Shown piece after piece: positions 1 through 8,867 of a stretch of 64,000 bases of DNA (the stretch's first letter is position 1; the number at the start of each line of letters is the position of its first letter). Source of the DNA: Verrucomicrobiota bacterium. GTDB lineage: Bacteria > Verrucomicrobiota > Verrucomicrobiia > Limisphaerales > UBA1319. A program made the translations under genes and the position numbers. Under the pieces are notes generated by a model that was not told where the DNA came from, did not search any database, and saw nothing but the letters and a program-made list of their open reading frames with translations. The stretch is from positions 1 through 64,000 of the forward strand of contig JAKLFB010000034.1 of assembly GCA_022711435.1 (NCBI GenBank), in the 5' to 3' direction.

Positions 1-137
1 GCAACGACAGCAGGCTCCCCGCTCCCTCCGCCCGAAAGGTCCGGTCCGCCTCCGGCCCCGCCACATAGTTCGTCAGCCCCGGCAGCACCAGCTGCGAGCC
101 CCCGCTCACCGTGAACGACGCGCCGTCGGCCATGACC
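1..137 (-). repeat. In-frame direct repeat, copy A (570-bp period)
   Basis: Bases 1-137 match 571-707 with one difference (G at 128, A at 698), then diverge. The repeat may continue left of the window. The offset of 570 bases is 190 codons, so the reading frame of the surface protein is kept. It encodes residues from MADGASFT to about SLLSL. Confidence 0.9.
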
Positions 138-1102
138 ACATTGGTCAAGTCCAGCCATGCGCCCCTCTGCAGCGTGATCGATGACCCCCGCACATCCACC
201 ATGCTCGAGGTGTCCACCCACGCCGTGTCCGCCAGACTCAGCGAGCTGCGCCTCAGGCTGGTCACCCCCGCCAAGTCCAGCACCCCGCCCGGCGCCACCG
301 CCATCGTCACCGCCTCCAGCGCCGTCCATTGCGGCCCGCGGATCACCTGGCTGCCGTTCTCCACTGTGATCTGCATGGCCTTCAGACCGGCGGTGTTGGC
401 CAGATGGCTCACGTCGACGATGCTGTTGCTGCCGGCGGCCGAGAGCCGGATCTGACCGTCGAGGATCGTCTGCAGCGATCCCAGCTCGATCCGCCCCCCG
501 TTGACCGCCCCCACGTTCAGCCAATACCAGTCCCATTGATGCGTGCCACCCACCGCGTTGGTCAGGCTCGGCAACGACAGCAGGCTCCCCGCTCCCTCCG
601 CCCGAAAGGTCCGGTCCGCCTCCGGCCCCGCCACATAGTTCGTCAGCCCCGGCAGCACCAGCTGCGAGCCCCCGCTCACCGTGAACGACGCGCCGTCAGC
701 CATGACCGAACCTGTCGCGCTAAATACGGCATTAGACCCGCCGACACTCAGAGAACGTCCGGATTTGACGATCAGGTTGCCAGCAACTTGAGATACGCCC
801 GCGAGCAGGTTCAGGTTGCCTCCGGCAACTTCGAGGGAAGCTGAGCACTGGAGACTCTGCACGGTCACAGCAGAGCCAATCGTGATGGTTGTGGTGGGGG
901 GCACTCCGCCGATCACAACCATGTCCGAAGCGATGGGCCGCTGGCCATCGGCCCAGTTGTTCGTTTGTTCCCAGGAGACGCCATCTCCAGCGCCGCTCCA
1001 GGTGACTGTTGCTGCACTCACGGCTGGACTTGCCGTTAATGCCAGCCCGAGCACGCAGGCGTTCGGCAATCGGCGAAATATTGGTAGAGACAAGCAGTTC
1101 AT
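1..1102 (-). CDS. Large secreted repeat protein, N-terminal part (runs off left edge)
   Basis: Read on the minus strand from an ATG at 1102, the frame stays open to base 1, giving 367 residues of a longer protein. It starts MNCLSLPIFRRL, then a hydrophobic stretch ending SPAVSA before ATVTWSG, which fits a Sec signal peptide of about 30 residues. The next part (WSGAGDGVSWEQTNNWADG) is the entry motif common in verrucomicrobial autotransporter-like beta-helix proteins. The rest alternates short hydrophobic and Gly/Ser/Thr-rich strands, as in a right-handed beta-helix. A block containing MADGASFTVSGGSQLVLPG recurs 190 residues apart, almost unchanged at the DNA level. The role is unknown; surface display or adhesion is an inference. 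No C-terminal sorting domain is visible because the end is missing. An inverted-repeat element ends 11 bases upstream of the start. Confidence 0.8.
   Translation of the reverse strand, partial: MNCLSLPIFRRLPNACVLGLALTASPAVSAATVTWSGAGDGVSWEQTNNWADGQRPIASDMVVIGGVPPTTTITIGSAVTVQSLQCSASLEVAGGNLNLLAGVSQVAGNLIVKSGRSLSVGGSNAVFSATGSVMADGASFTVSGGSQLVLPGLTNYVAGPEADRTFRAEGAGSLLSLPSLTNAVGGTHQWDWYWLNVGAVNGGRIELGSLQTILDGQIRLSAAGSNSIVDVSHLANTAGLKAMQITVENGSQVIRGPQWTALEAVTMAVAPGGVLDLAGVTSLRRSSLSLADTAWVDTSSMVDVRGSSITLQRGAWLDLTNVVMADGASFTVSGGSQLVLPGLTNYVAGPEADRTFRAEGAGSLLSL
571..707 (-). repeat. In-frame direct repeat, copy B (570-bp period)
   Basis: This is the partner of the block at 1-137, about 99% identical over 137 bases. 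Identity that high inside a gene suggests a recent duplication or gene conversion between protein repeats. Confidence 0.9.
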
Positions 1103-1113
1103 AATTGTTCTTT

Positions 1114-1388
1114 AGGGTCTGCGCAAAAATTAATTCCGATTTTGCCGGGTGGGATTGGGCGGGCTGGCAAGGCGCGACGAGCGAGCATACCCGTGCGGTC
1201 TGTGAGCGAGGAGCAACACAGCCAGCGCGCCCAAGGCCCCCAGCCCGCAGGGGCGAGGCGGCGCCGGGCCATCTGCTTCGTGGCTCGGTCGGTCGAGTAT
1301 CGCAGGGGGATACACTCCCTCCCTTGCGCCTCGCATCGGGCCCGGCGGCGCTCCCGCCAAAATCGGAAGTAATTTTTGCACAGACCCT
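1114..1388. mobile_element. MITE-like element, full copy 1 (275 bp)
   Basis: It begins AGGGTCTGCGCAAAAATTAA and ends with the inverted complement of that sequence. The 31-base ends (1114-1144 and 1358-1388) pair with two mismatches. The GC-rich interior is nearly identical to the copy at 22129-22433, but without a 30-bp hairpin insert found there. No transposase is encoded. Several frames are open on both strands, but this is expected at such GC content and there is no recognisable protein. No convincing target-site duplication can be seen. It lies between the surface-protein start at 1102 and the next gene's terminator. Confidence 0.8.
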
Positions 1389-1573
1389 TAGTGGACCGCC
1401 TCGAAACGACCCAAACCACGCCAGCGCAGCCAGGACGCCATGGGGATGCTGTTTGCGTGGAGCATGTCCGAGCAGGAAGCACGGGTCAAACCAATAAACA
1501 GGACCCGGGTCACGCCGGTTCATCACCTGGCAGGCCAGCGGTTCCGTATCCACTTCCTTCTCGATCCACCCCG
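1389..1573. other. Intergenic stretch with no recognised gene
   Basis: Between the inverted-repeat element and the terminator of the next gene I see no coding frame with family resemblance and no clear regulatory motif. It should hold whatever upstream control the 1-1102 gene has left. Confidence 0.5.
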
Positions 1574-1607
1574 AAAAAACGGGGCCGGGTTTGGCGGCCC
1601 GGCCCCG
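1574..1607 (-). terminator. Intrinsic terminator of the 1638-5132 gene
   Basis: On the minus strand a 10-bp perfect stem (CGGGGCCGGG / CCCGGCCCCG, 1580-1589 and 1598-1607) with an 8-base loop is followed by six T residues. It sits 30 bases past the stop codon. Confidence 0.85.
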
Positions 1608-1637
1608 TGAATCACGCTTCCTCTGGGAAGCAGCCTG

Positions 1638-4600
1638 CTACTCGCTCTGGATCCGATAGAACCCCTGCGGGTCCGAACCGATCGGGATCGTGAACGAGCC
1701 GGCGGAGGCGGTGTTCGTGGCGACGCGCGTCCACGAGCTGGTCGGCAATGCGACGTTGGGCGACGACAGCAGGACGAACTGGCTGCCCACGGCATTCGCG
1801 TAGCTGATGCTGCAGGCGCCGTTGCTGACCGGCCCGATGGTCACGTTGGCGATCGGTTGAGGAGTCACCCCGGCGGCGACCTCGATCTTGCCGGTGCCGG
1901 TGAAGGCGGCGTGCTCATGAGTGGCGCCCGATCCGACCGCACCCCATGTGCCGGAGACCATCTTCACGCCATTGATATAGAGAGCCTTGATGACGTTCGG
2001 GGCGCCCGTGAAAGCCAGATCGACGAAGTTCGTCGTGACGTTCAATGTCAGCGTGGCTTGCGGATGGATATAGGTATTCGAGACGCCCCCGGTCAGCCTC
2101 AAGCTGGCGCGGCTGGCAACGGTGACGTCCCCGGCGCCCAAACCGCCATCGGCTCGGACCTCGGTGGTGCCGGCGTTGACCGTGGTGCCGCCGGTGTAGG
2201 TGTTATGGCCGCTCAGCACGATGATCGTGGCGGCGTCGGCGGTGTTGCCCAGGACCAGAGGGCCGGTCCCGGAAATGGGGCCGGGGATCTCGAAGGTGCC
2301 GGCATCCGTGTTGCCCGCATAGGATCGGATAGTCCCGCCGGCAGAGAGCGTGATGCCCTGTTTGGGATCCAAGGTGACGTTGAAGCCGCCGGCCTTCCGG
2401 ATCTGGGCGCCGTTCTGGATCGTGATGGCATCCGGGGCGAGGGCGGCGGGGATTGCGCCGAAGCTGGTCGCGTACCCAGCGGAAGTGGAATGGCCCGCTG
2501 TCCACAGGCCCTGCTTCACGATCAGCTTGCCGAACGAATGCTCGGCATTGTAGGTGCGCAGCTCGCCCGGACCGTCCTTGGTGAGCGTGCCGGGGCCCGA
2601 GATCACGCTCGCGTCGCGCACCATCAGAATGGCGCCGCCGTCCGCGACCTTGAGGGTGCCGCCGCCGGCGCCAATCATGATCAGCTTGCCCGCAGCGAGG
2701 AAATCGCTGCCCACTCCGCTGGAAGTGCTTTCCAGAGTCGCGCCATTGTCGATCGTGATGTCGTATTGGGAGCCGAGCCGGGCGGAGCTGTTCACGGAGA
2801 TCACGCCGTTGGAGATGACCAGATTCGCGTCGCCGGTGCCGCCCGCGTTCATTCGGGTTGTGCCGGTACCGACTTTGACCAGCGAACCGCCGACGCTCGC
2901 GTTGGTCGCGTTCCAGATCGTGTCGGTGTTGTCGCCGCCGAAGACCAGCGTGCTGCCGGGAGGCAGGTTCAGCGTCCCGCCCGCCGAGCCCGCCAGGGAG
3001 CCGACGGTCTCATTAAAGAAGTTCAGGTCAAACATTCCGCCCTCGACCACGAGAGCCGAGTTGTCCGGCACGCGATCGCTGGCGGCGAGCTGCAAGGTCC
3101 CCCCCTTCACCACGGTCGGGCCGGTGTAGGTGTTCGCCCCGCCGAGGACCAGCGTCCCCTCGCCTCCGCTGCTCAAGCCGTTGGAGCCGGTCACGACGGA
3201 ATTGATCGTGGCGATCAACCACGGCGCTACTTGGATGGTGTCATAGTTGGCCAACTGGATCGTTCCACCCGCCAGGGTGACATAGCCTTCCTCGAAGATC
3301 GGGCCGTCCATCTGTTGGGCACCGCTGATCGTGACCGTGAACACGTTGAATGCGTCCGTGCCGGCGGAGAAAACCGGGGTGGCGCCTGGCGTCCATGCGG
3401 CGGGGGCGCCGATGCCATCCGGATTCGAGTTCCAGGAGAGATCGGCCCAATTGCCGTTGGCGTCCGGGCCGCCGGCGCCGGACTGGGCGCCGTTGATGTC
3501 CCAATACCGCCGGACGGCATCGTTGTCCGTAATGGTCACCGTGGCGGTGTTCTGGCTGGTGACATAATAATCGGGCGACGCGGCCAGCGTGAACGCAACC
3601 GTTTCAAGGGACTCGCGTTCGGTGTCATCCTTGGGAGTGATGGTGATTATGGCGGCAGTCTCGCCCGCCGGGAAGGTGAATGGGCTGGCCGGTGAAACCG
3701 TGTAATCCACGTTGCTCACGGCGGTGCCCGTCAGCGTGAAGTGGACCTGCAGATCGAGGTTGGCGCCGCCGACCCGCGTGATGGTGAAGGTGGCCGGATC
3801 CAGCCCTTCCTCGGCCGCCGCCGGATCGGCAACGGAAGTGACGCTCAGGTTGTCCGGAGTGAAGAGGTTGAACGTGCCGTCCGAAGTGGTCGTCGCGATC
3901 GTATAGCCGCCCGGGGACCAGAACCGCGCCCACTCGGCGCCGTTGTCCACGGTCACGAGATTGCCGGCGGCGTCGAAAGCTTGTTCGCGGCACCGGTTAC
4001 CGCAGTCGAAGCTTTCCCGCAGATCGCCCGTGGAGAGTTCGAACAAGTAGACCGTGCCATCGCTGTAACGTCCGACCGCGATCACGCCGGCGGCATCGTT
4101 GATATCAAGGCTTTCCGTGTAGGTGTATGTATTCGGCACGGACCACAACGGCTCATTGTTTGGCACGATGTCGCCTTTGAACTTCAGGAGCGCCAGCGCC
4201 TGCCCTGCCGTGGCCCGATACTGGTTGAGATACCAGTCGCCGTTGCGGTCGCGGGCCACGTCGTAGGGATAATAGTTAAAGACGTCAGGTCCGATGAGCT
4301 GGGTGCCGGTGTCGCCTGGCGTGGCCATGTCGTTGCCACCGAGGTCGTAGCCGATGAGGCCGCGGCGGCCATCCAGGTAGTTTCCATTCACGAGGTATAG
4401 CTTTCGGTTGCCAGCCGCTTTGGTGCCTTCGACCCAGATGCTGTGAACCCACTGGCCTTCCGTCCGGTTGGATGCATCGATCAACGGCGTCGCGACGCTC
4501 AGATCATCGTTGAATTCGAAGGCCAAATCGCTGTAAAGGCTCACGACATAGAGATGGTTGTCCGGCCCAATCACGCTCCGCAACGGTGCGGACGCGTTCG

Positions 4601-5132
4601 CTGCATCCACTGTCCAGTCCACGCCGCCCGTGTACGGGCCGCTTTCGGCCGTGCCATCGGCCCGCAGCACGTAGATTCCGTCGGCCGTCATGCGTCCATA
4701 CGTGGTGTTCGCCGTCTGCCCGCCGCGGGATTCGGAGACATACACTTTGCCGAAGTTCGGGCTCGCCGGATTCTTGTTGATGGCCACGCCGCGTGGCAGG
4801 TAAAAGCTTCGGTCCGTACCGTCCGGAACGAACTTGGTCCACGCCTTCGCGGTATTGCCCGTGACGATGATCGAGAAATTGGTGAACCCGGTCATGTCGA
4901 AGCTGTGCTGCCCTGGCGCCGTGCCCGGATAGACGGGATTGGCGCCGTCGCGCAACACGACCAGGCCCTGGGCCTCCTGGTTCAGGATGAACGACACCGA
5001 GTTGTTGTTGCTCACGACTCCCGAGGCATACGGGACGGCCCTCGCCGCGGGACCGGTCAGCATTGAAATCGCCAGGATGATCCCCAGGCAGAAAATGCCT
5101 GACGGCACCCGGGAACAGTTCTTTGTTTTCAT
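1638..5132 (-). CDS. Secreted beta-propeller / Calx-beta / autotransporter-associated beta-strand repeat protein
   Basis: The protein has 1164 residues from MKTKNCSRV. A start five codons upstream (MVDAAMKTK) is possible. A signal peptide ends near ARA. Residues about 30-410 read like an NHL/PQQ-type propeller (blocks such as DNHLYVVSLYSD and DRNGDWYLNQYR). About 420-540 is a Calx-beta domain ending ATVTITDND. The remainder carries autotransporter-associated beta-strand repeats (LVLGGANTYTGPTVVKGGTL near 650 and a second copy near 980). It ends GFYRIQSE, a C-terminal type common in verrucomicrobial surface proteins. There is no PEP-CTERM motif. It is probably exported and surface-attached; its ligand is unknown. 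It is followed by a strong terminator, so it is likely monocistronic. Confidence 0.85.
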   Translation of the reverse strand: MKTKNCSRVPSGIFCLGIILAISMLTGPAARAVPYASGVVSNNNSVSFILNQEAQGLVVLRDGANPVYPGTAPGQHSFDMTGFTNFSIIVTGNTAKAWTKFVPDGTDRSFYLPRGVAINKNPASPNFGKVYVSESRGGQTANTTYGRMTADGIYVLRADGTAESGPYTGGVDWTVDAANASAPLRSVIGPDNHLYVVSLYSDLAFEFNDDLSVATPLIDASNRTEGQWVHSIWVEGTKAAGNRKLYLVNGNYLDGRRGLIGYDLGGNDMATPGDTGTQLIGPDVFNYYPYDVARDRNGDWYLNQYRATAGQALALLKFKGDIVPNNEPLWSVPNTYTYTESLDINDAAGVIAVGRYSDGTVYLFELSTGDLRESFDCGNRCREQAFDAAGNLVTVDNGAEWARFWSPGGYTIATTTSDGTFNLFTPDNLSVTSVADPAAAEEGLDPATFTITRVGGANLDLQVHFTLTGTAVSNVDYTVSPASPFTFPAGETAAIITITPKDDTERESLETVAFTLAASPDYYVTSQNTATVTITDNDAVRRYWDINGAQSGAGGPDANGNWADLSWNSNPDGIGAPAAWTPGATPVFSAGTDAFNVFTVTISGAQQMDGPIFEEGYVTLAGGTIQLANYDTIQVAPWLIATINSVVTGSNGLSSGGEGTLVLGGANTYTGPTVVKGGTLQLAASDRVPDNSALVVEGGMFDLNFFNETVGSLAGSAGGTLNLPPGSTLVFGGDNTDTIWNATNASVGGSLVKVGTGTTRMNAGGTGDANLVISNGVISVNSSARLGSQYDITIDNGATLESTSSGVGSDFLAAGKLIMIGAGGGTLKVADGGAILMVRDASVISGPGTLTKDGPGELRTYNAEHSFGKLIVKQGLWTAGHSTSAGYATSFGAIPAALAPDAITIQNGAQIRKAGGFNVTLDPKQGITLSAGGTIRSYAGNTDAGTFEIPGPISGTGPLVLGNTADAATIIVLSGHNTYTGGTTVNAGTTEVRADGGLGAGDVTVASRASLRLTGGVSNTYIHPQATLTLNVTTNFVDLAFTGAPNVIKALYINGVKMVSGTWGAVGSGATHEHAAFTGTGKIEVAAGVTPQPIANVTIGPVSNGACSISYANAVGSQFVLLSSPNVALPTSSWTRVATNTASAGSFTIPIGSDPQGFYRIQSE

Positions 5133-5387
5133 AGCAGCATCAACCATCCGATTGGTTAGTGAAGGGTGGAGGACAGACCGGCCGGTACAAGGGGCTATCG
5201 ACTGGTTGTCTCTGACAATCTGCCAAAACGCGACACAGCGGAGCCCCGATTGCACCGCTCGAATTCATCTTGGACGAATTCTGGCCCAGCGACGCGCAGC
5301 GCGTCAAGCCGGAAGCCGGTTCGGGCGCCGATGCGGGCCCTCTTCCCGTTCGCGCCTCGCGGGAGGAATTGCGTGGCTGCAGCTGGT

Positions 5388-7571
5388 TTACGGGGCGAGC
5401 TCGCGGATGAAGATGTTGCGGAACTGAACGAGGGCGGGCGGGCTGGTCCACACGCCGTCCTTCATGCTGCCGTGGTGCTGCAAGCCAATGGGCCCGCTCT
5501 CCGGCAATCCGGGAATCGTGACGCCCGGCAGCACGACCTTGCCGTTGAGGATCACGCGGACCGTCTGGCCGCGCACGGCGATCTCGAAGCGGTTCCACTT
5601 CCCCACCGGTTGGTCCGCCGGGACTTTGGGCGTGGCACCCGCCCGCACCTCGGCCGGCATGGCCAGATCGCGCCGGACCCCGTACATCTCGCCGGAGCCG
5701 ACGGGCCAGCACCAGATGTTGACCTGGTACTTGCCCTGTCCGCGCAGGAGGATCCCGGAGTCGGAATCGGGAATCGCGATGGGCAGTGGTTTGCCGTCCG
5801 GGCCCGTCGCCTCGGTGCCGTCGGGCAGGATGTTGTAGGCGCGCGGGTTCCGGTAGGGCGTCTCCTTGATCCGCCAATCGACTACGAGCTCGAAATCCCG
5901 ATATGCCTTTTCGCTCCAAAGGCTCTTGTCGCCGCGCGCCTCGCTCAAGGCATCGTAGTCGATCACCTCGCCGGCGACCTTCCAGTGGCCGCCGTCACCC
6001 TCGGGCGTCTTCCAGTTGCGCAGATCGACGCCGGTGAACAGCGGGGCGAAGCCGTCGGCCTCCCGGGCAATCTCCTCGGGCGCCGGATGCGTCGAGGGCA
6101 GCTCGCGGATCCTCAGGTTGCGGAAGCGGCACTCCGCGCCTTCGGACTCGAGCATGAGATAGCCCTTGCGGGGCGATGCGGCCTTGCCGACGGTGACCTC
6201 CTTGCCGTTCACGCTGAGGCGGATGTCGCCGTGGTTGGCCACCACGCGGTAGTGGTTCCACTCGGGCGAAGGCCGCGTTCGCTCCTCGGACGGAAAGCTG
6301 CGGCGGCCATTGGCGGAAACGCGGCCCGCCATGGTCATCGCCGCGCCGTTCACCGGGAAAATGTCGCCGTGGGTGCTGTACCACTCGTTCTTGCCGCGCA
6401 CGTCGAATCCGGGATCGAGAATCTGGACCTCGATGCCGCGGGAGAAGGACGAGCCGGCGACGGGCAGGCCGTCGGCCCAGATGAACAGCCCGGAGTTGCC
6501 GCCGGGCTTCATGTGCTGCCACTCGAGCTCGATGATGAAGTTTTCGTACATGCGGGCGGTCCGCAGCGTGCCGACCGGGGAGCCGGTCGTGACGATCATA
6601 CCGTCGCGCGCCGCAAAGGTCTCCGGCGCGATGTTGCAGGGAACCCATCCGTCGAGATCTTCCCCGTTGAAAAGCGGGACAAAGCCGCTCTCCGAGGGCC
6701 CGAGCGGCACACGCCACTGGCTGCCGTCGTTCTTCCGCGTCCGCTCCCCCCACTCGGGCTTGAGGTCCTCGGGCTTCGCCGCCGGACGGGGCGTGTAATA
6801 GTCGTGCTGGTGCAGGGTGAACACCGCCTCGCCGGCGTCGAGCTTCAGGAGCACGTAGCCGATGTCACCCCAATGGCCGGTGGATGGGAGACAGAGGGTT
6901 TCGACGCCTCCCTCGCGCTGCTGCTGCCAGGCGTGCTTGTGCCCGTAGATGTAGCCTCGGCAGAAGGCGTTGGACGCCAGCAACCCGGCAACACCCGTCT
7001 CTGCAATCGGGTGGTGCGCCGCCACGAAGACCGGCCTCGACGCTCGAGCCAGCGTCCTCTCCAGCCAGGCGCGCTGCGCGTCATCGATCCCGCCATTGAC
7101 CGGGCCTTCGAGGCACGAGTCCAGGAGGAGAAAGTCGGCGTGCGGTGTCTCCACCACCGTGACCAGCCGGCCCGGGACAGGCGGCTCGGCCTCTCTGCGC
7201 TCCGGGAACACGCTCAGGAACGCCTCGCGGCGATCGTGGTTGCCCAGGCAGGCGGTCCAGCGGATCCCCGCCTCCTCGAGCGGCTGGACCAGCTCCCTCA
7301 GCATCCGGTAGTCGTTCGTGTCCCCATGATTGTAGGCCAGATCGCCGAAGAAGAGCACCCGGGCCGGACGCGGATCGCAGGCGAGCACTTCGCGCACGCA
7401 CCGCGCCAGCCCCTCCCGCTGGTGCGATATCGTCGGATTCTGCGTGGCATGCGGGTCCGCAAACAGGGCGACGAGATTCTCGTCCAGCGGCGCCCCGCCC
7501 CTCATCCCCATCGCCACCCCTGTCGCCAGAACCAGCGACAAGAACACCTTCCTCGATCGTGTCGTGCTCAT
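5388..7571 (-). CDS. Secreted metallophosphoesterase fused to two DUF1080 domains
   Basis: This is a 727-residue protein with an N-terminal signal peptide (hydrophobic VFLSLVLATGVAMG). Residues about 30-265 form a calcineurin-like metallophosphoesterase: FADPH, FFGDLAYNHGD, GNHDRRE and AAHHPIAE supply the metal-binding Asp, His and Asn residues. Two 3-keto-disaccharide hydrolase-like (DUF1080) lectin-fold domains follow, at about 305-505 (LFNGEDLDGW) and 520-725 (LFTGVDLRNW). DUF1080 proteins are linked to sugar binding or hydrolysis in PVC bacteria. The fusion suggests removal of phosphate from a carbohydrate or envelope substrate outside the cytoplasm, which is inference. A TTGACG/TAGCTG promoter ends about 10 bases before the ATG. 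The next gene to the right is transcribed divergently. Confidence 0.88.
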   Translation of the reverse strand: MSTTRSRKVFLSLVLATGVAMGMRGGAPLDENLVALFADPHATQNPTISHQREGLARCVREVLACDPRPARVLFFGDLAYNHGDTNDYRMLRELVQPLEEAGIRWTACLGNHDRREAFLSVFPERREAEPPVPGRLVTVVETPHADFLLLDSCLEGPVNGGIDDAQRAWLERTLARASRPVFVAAHHPIAETGVAGLLASNAFCRGYIYGHKHAWQQQREGGVETLCLPSTGHWGDIGYVLLKLDAGEAVFTLHQHDYYTPRPAAKPEDLKPEWGERTRKNDGSQWRVPLGPSESGFVPLFNGEDLDGWVPCNIAPETFAARDGMIVTTGSPVGTLRTARMYENFIIELEWQHMKPGGNSGLFIWADGLPVAGSSFSRGIEVQILDPGFDVRGKNEWYSTHGDIFPVNGAAMTMAGRVSANGRRSFPSEERTRPSPEWNHYRVVANHGDIRLSVNGKEVTVGKAASPRKGYLMLESEGAECRFRNLRIRELPSTHPAPEEIAREADGFAPLFTGVDLRNWKTPEGDGGHWKVAGEVIDYDALSEARGDKSLWSEKAYRDFELVVDWRIKETPYRNPRAYNILPDGTEATGPDGKPLPIAIPDSDSGILLRGQGKYQVNIWCWPVGSGEMYGVRRDLAMPAEVRAGATPKVPADQPVGKWNRFEIAVRGQTVRVILNGKVVLPGVTIPGLPESGPIGLQHHGSMKDGVWTSPPALVQFRNIFIRELAP

Positions 7572-7581
7572 CTGTGCTCGA

Positions 7582-7611
7582 CAGCTAACTGAAAATCGAC
7601 CCCGCCGTCAA
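7582..7611 (-). promoter_or_regulatory. Sigma70-type promoter of the phosphoesterase gene
   Basis: Read on the minus strand: TTGACG (7611-7606), an 18-base spacer, TAGCTG (7587-7582), then 10 bases to the ATG at 7571. The 5' leader would be only about 4 bases. Confidence 0.5.
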
Positions 7612-7676
7612 CCCGTCGATCGCGACCGATCGCGACCAGTGCCAGCCGCCGGATCCCCCGCCGCGCAGATTGGAGG

Positions 7677-7705
7677 TTGACTCCCCCACTGGAAATCACT
7701 AAAGC
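7677..7705 (+). promoter_or_regulatory. Sigma70-type promoter of the esterase gene, near-leaderless
   Basis: TTGACT (7677-7682), a 17-base spacer and TAAAGC (7700-7705), then 8 bases to the ATG at 7714. It is divergent from the promoter at 7582-7611. Confidence 0.5.
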
Positions 7706-7713
7706 CAGCATCC

Positions 7714-8829
7714 ATGAAACGCCCTCTCTATACATTCGCGCCCCTGTTGCTGGCCGCCGGGCTGGCCGCGCCCGCCGCGGAGGCGCCCGCGCCCCGCTCG
7801 CGCCCGCCGGCCGTGGTGTCGCCCGAACTGCAGGCCGATGGCCATGTCGCCTTTCGCCTCCAAGCCCCCAAGGCCAGCGAGGTTGTCCTCAACGGACAGT
7901 GGCCCGACGGCCGCGCGCCCATGGCCAAGGATGCCAGCGGCGTGTGGAGCGTCACGGTCGGCCCCGTCGAGCCCGGCGTGTGGGAATACAATTTCCAGGT
8001 CGATGGCCTCTCGATGATCGATCCCGGCAATCCCGCCATCAAGCCGATGCGCGCGCCGCGCACCAGCATCCTGCACCTGCCGGGGAATCCGCCGCTGATC
8101 CACGATTTCCAGGATGTGCCTCACGGCGTGGTTCGCCAGCACACCTATCGATCGAAGTCCCTGGGCCGGCTTCGCGAGCTGGCCGTCTACACCCCGCCGT
8201 CCTACGACCAGCAGCGCGATACGCGGTTCCCCGCGCTCTATCTCCAGCACGGATCAGGCGACAACCAGGCCACCTGGGTCGTTCACGGCAAGGCGCACTG
8301 GATTCTCGACAACCTCATCGCGCAGGGCCGCGCCCGGCCGATGGTGGTGGTGATGATGGACGGGCATGCGGCGATCGGCGGCGGCCCCGCCGGGTTCCAG
8401 GATAACACCGCCGCCTTCCAGCGCGACCTCCTCGAAGATGTGATGCCGTTCGTCGAGGCCAGCTATCGCGTGAAAGCCGACGCCGCCAGCCGCGGCATCG
8501 TCGGATTGAGCATGGGGGGCGGGCAATCGCTCACCATCGGGCTGAACCATCTCGAGCGGTTCGCCTGGGTCGGCGGATTCAGCGCCTCGGCGCCGTCCAA
8601 AGACGCCGTGGCGGCCGCGCTCGAGGATCCCGCCGCCACCAACCAGAAGCTGAAGCTGCTCTGGATCGGATGCGGCAAAAATGATTTCCTGCTCCAGCGC
8701 AATCAGGCGTTCGTCGCCCTGCTCGCCGACAACAACATCCGCCACGAGTGGCAGCTCACCGATGGCGCGCATAGCTGGCCGGTCTGGCGGAAATATCTCG
8801 CCGAGCTGGCGCCCAAGCTTTTCCGCTGA
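7714..8829 (+). CDS. Secreted esterase with N-terminal E-set domain (enterochelin/feruloyl esterase-like)
   Basis: The product has 371 residues: signal peptide about 1-22 (APLLLAAGLAAPAAEA), a CBM48/E-set beta domain about 35-125 (VAFRLQAPKASEVVLNGQW, typical of XynZ-like esterases), then an alpha/beta-hydrolase esterase domain about 135-371. The nucleophile elbow is GLSMGG, the catalytic His lies in DGAHSWPVW, and the Asp/Glu is not assigned. Families of this architecture hydrolyse aromatic or acetyl esters on plant xylans, or siderophore esters. A periplasmic or secreted plant-polymer esterase is most likely. The gene stands alone between two minus-strand genes. Confidence 0.88.
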   Translation: MKRPLYTFAPLLLAAGLAAPAAEAPAPRSRPPAVVSPELQADGHVAFRLQAPKASEVVLNGQWPDGRAPMAKDASGVWSVTVGPVEPGVWEYNFQVDGLSMIDPGNPAIKPMRAPRTSILHLPGNPPLIHDFQDVPHGVVRQHTYRSKSLGRLRELAVYTPPSYDQQRDTRFPALYLQHGSGDNQATWVVHGKAHWILDNLIAQGRARPMVVVMMDGHAAIGGGPAGFQDNTAAFQRDLLEDVMPFVEASYRVKADAASRGIVGLSMGGGQSLTIGLNHLERFAWVGGFSASAPSKDAVAAALEDPAATNQKLKLLWIGCGKNDFLLQRNQAFVALLADNNIRHEWQLTDGAHSWPVWRKYLAELAPKLFR

Positions 8830-8867
8830 GGCGGAGCCTGAACTTCGCACGCCGGCTTTCGGTGCTG

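Noticed and set aside
1105..1497. Open frames on both strands across the inverted-repeat element
   Set aside because: The same frames recur in copy 2 but are broken by the hairpin insert in different ways; there is no start signal or known domain, so I treat the element as non-coding.
1857..3695. 612-codon open frame on the plus strand
   Set aside because: It lies opposite the beta-strand-repeat gene, is Arg/Gly/Ala-rich with no family resemblance, and arises from GC-rich third positions.
5166..7592. 808-codon plus-strand frame opposite the phosphoesterase gene
   Set aside because: The minus strand has clear metallophosphoesterase and DUF1080 motifs and a promoter; the plus frame has none.
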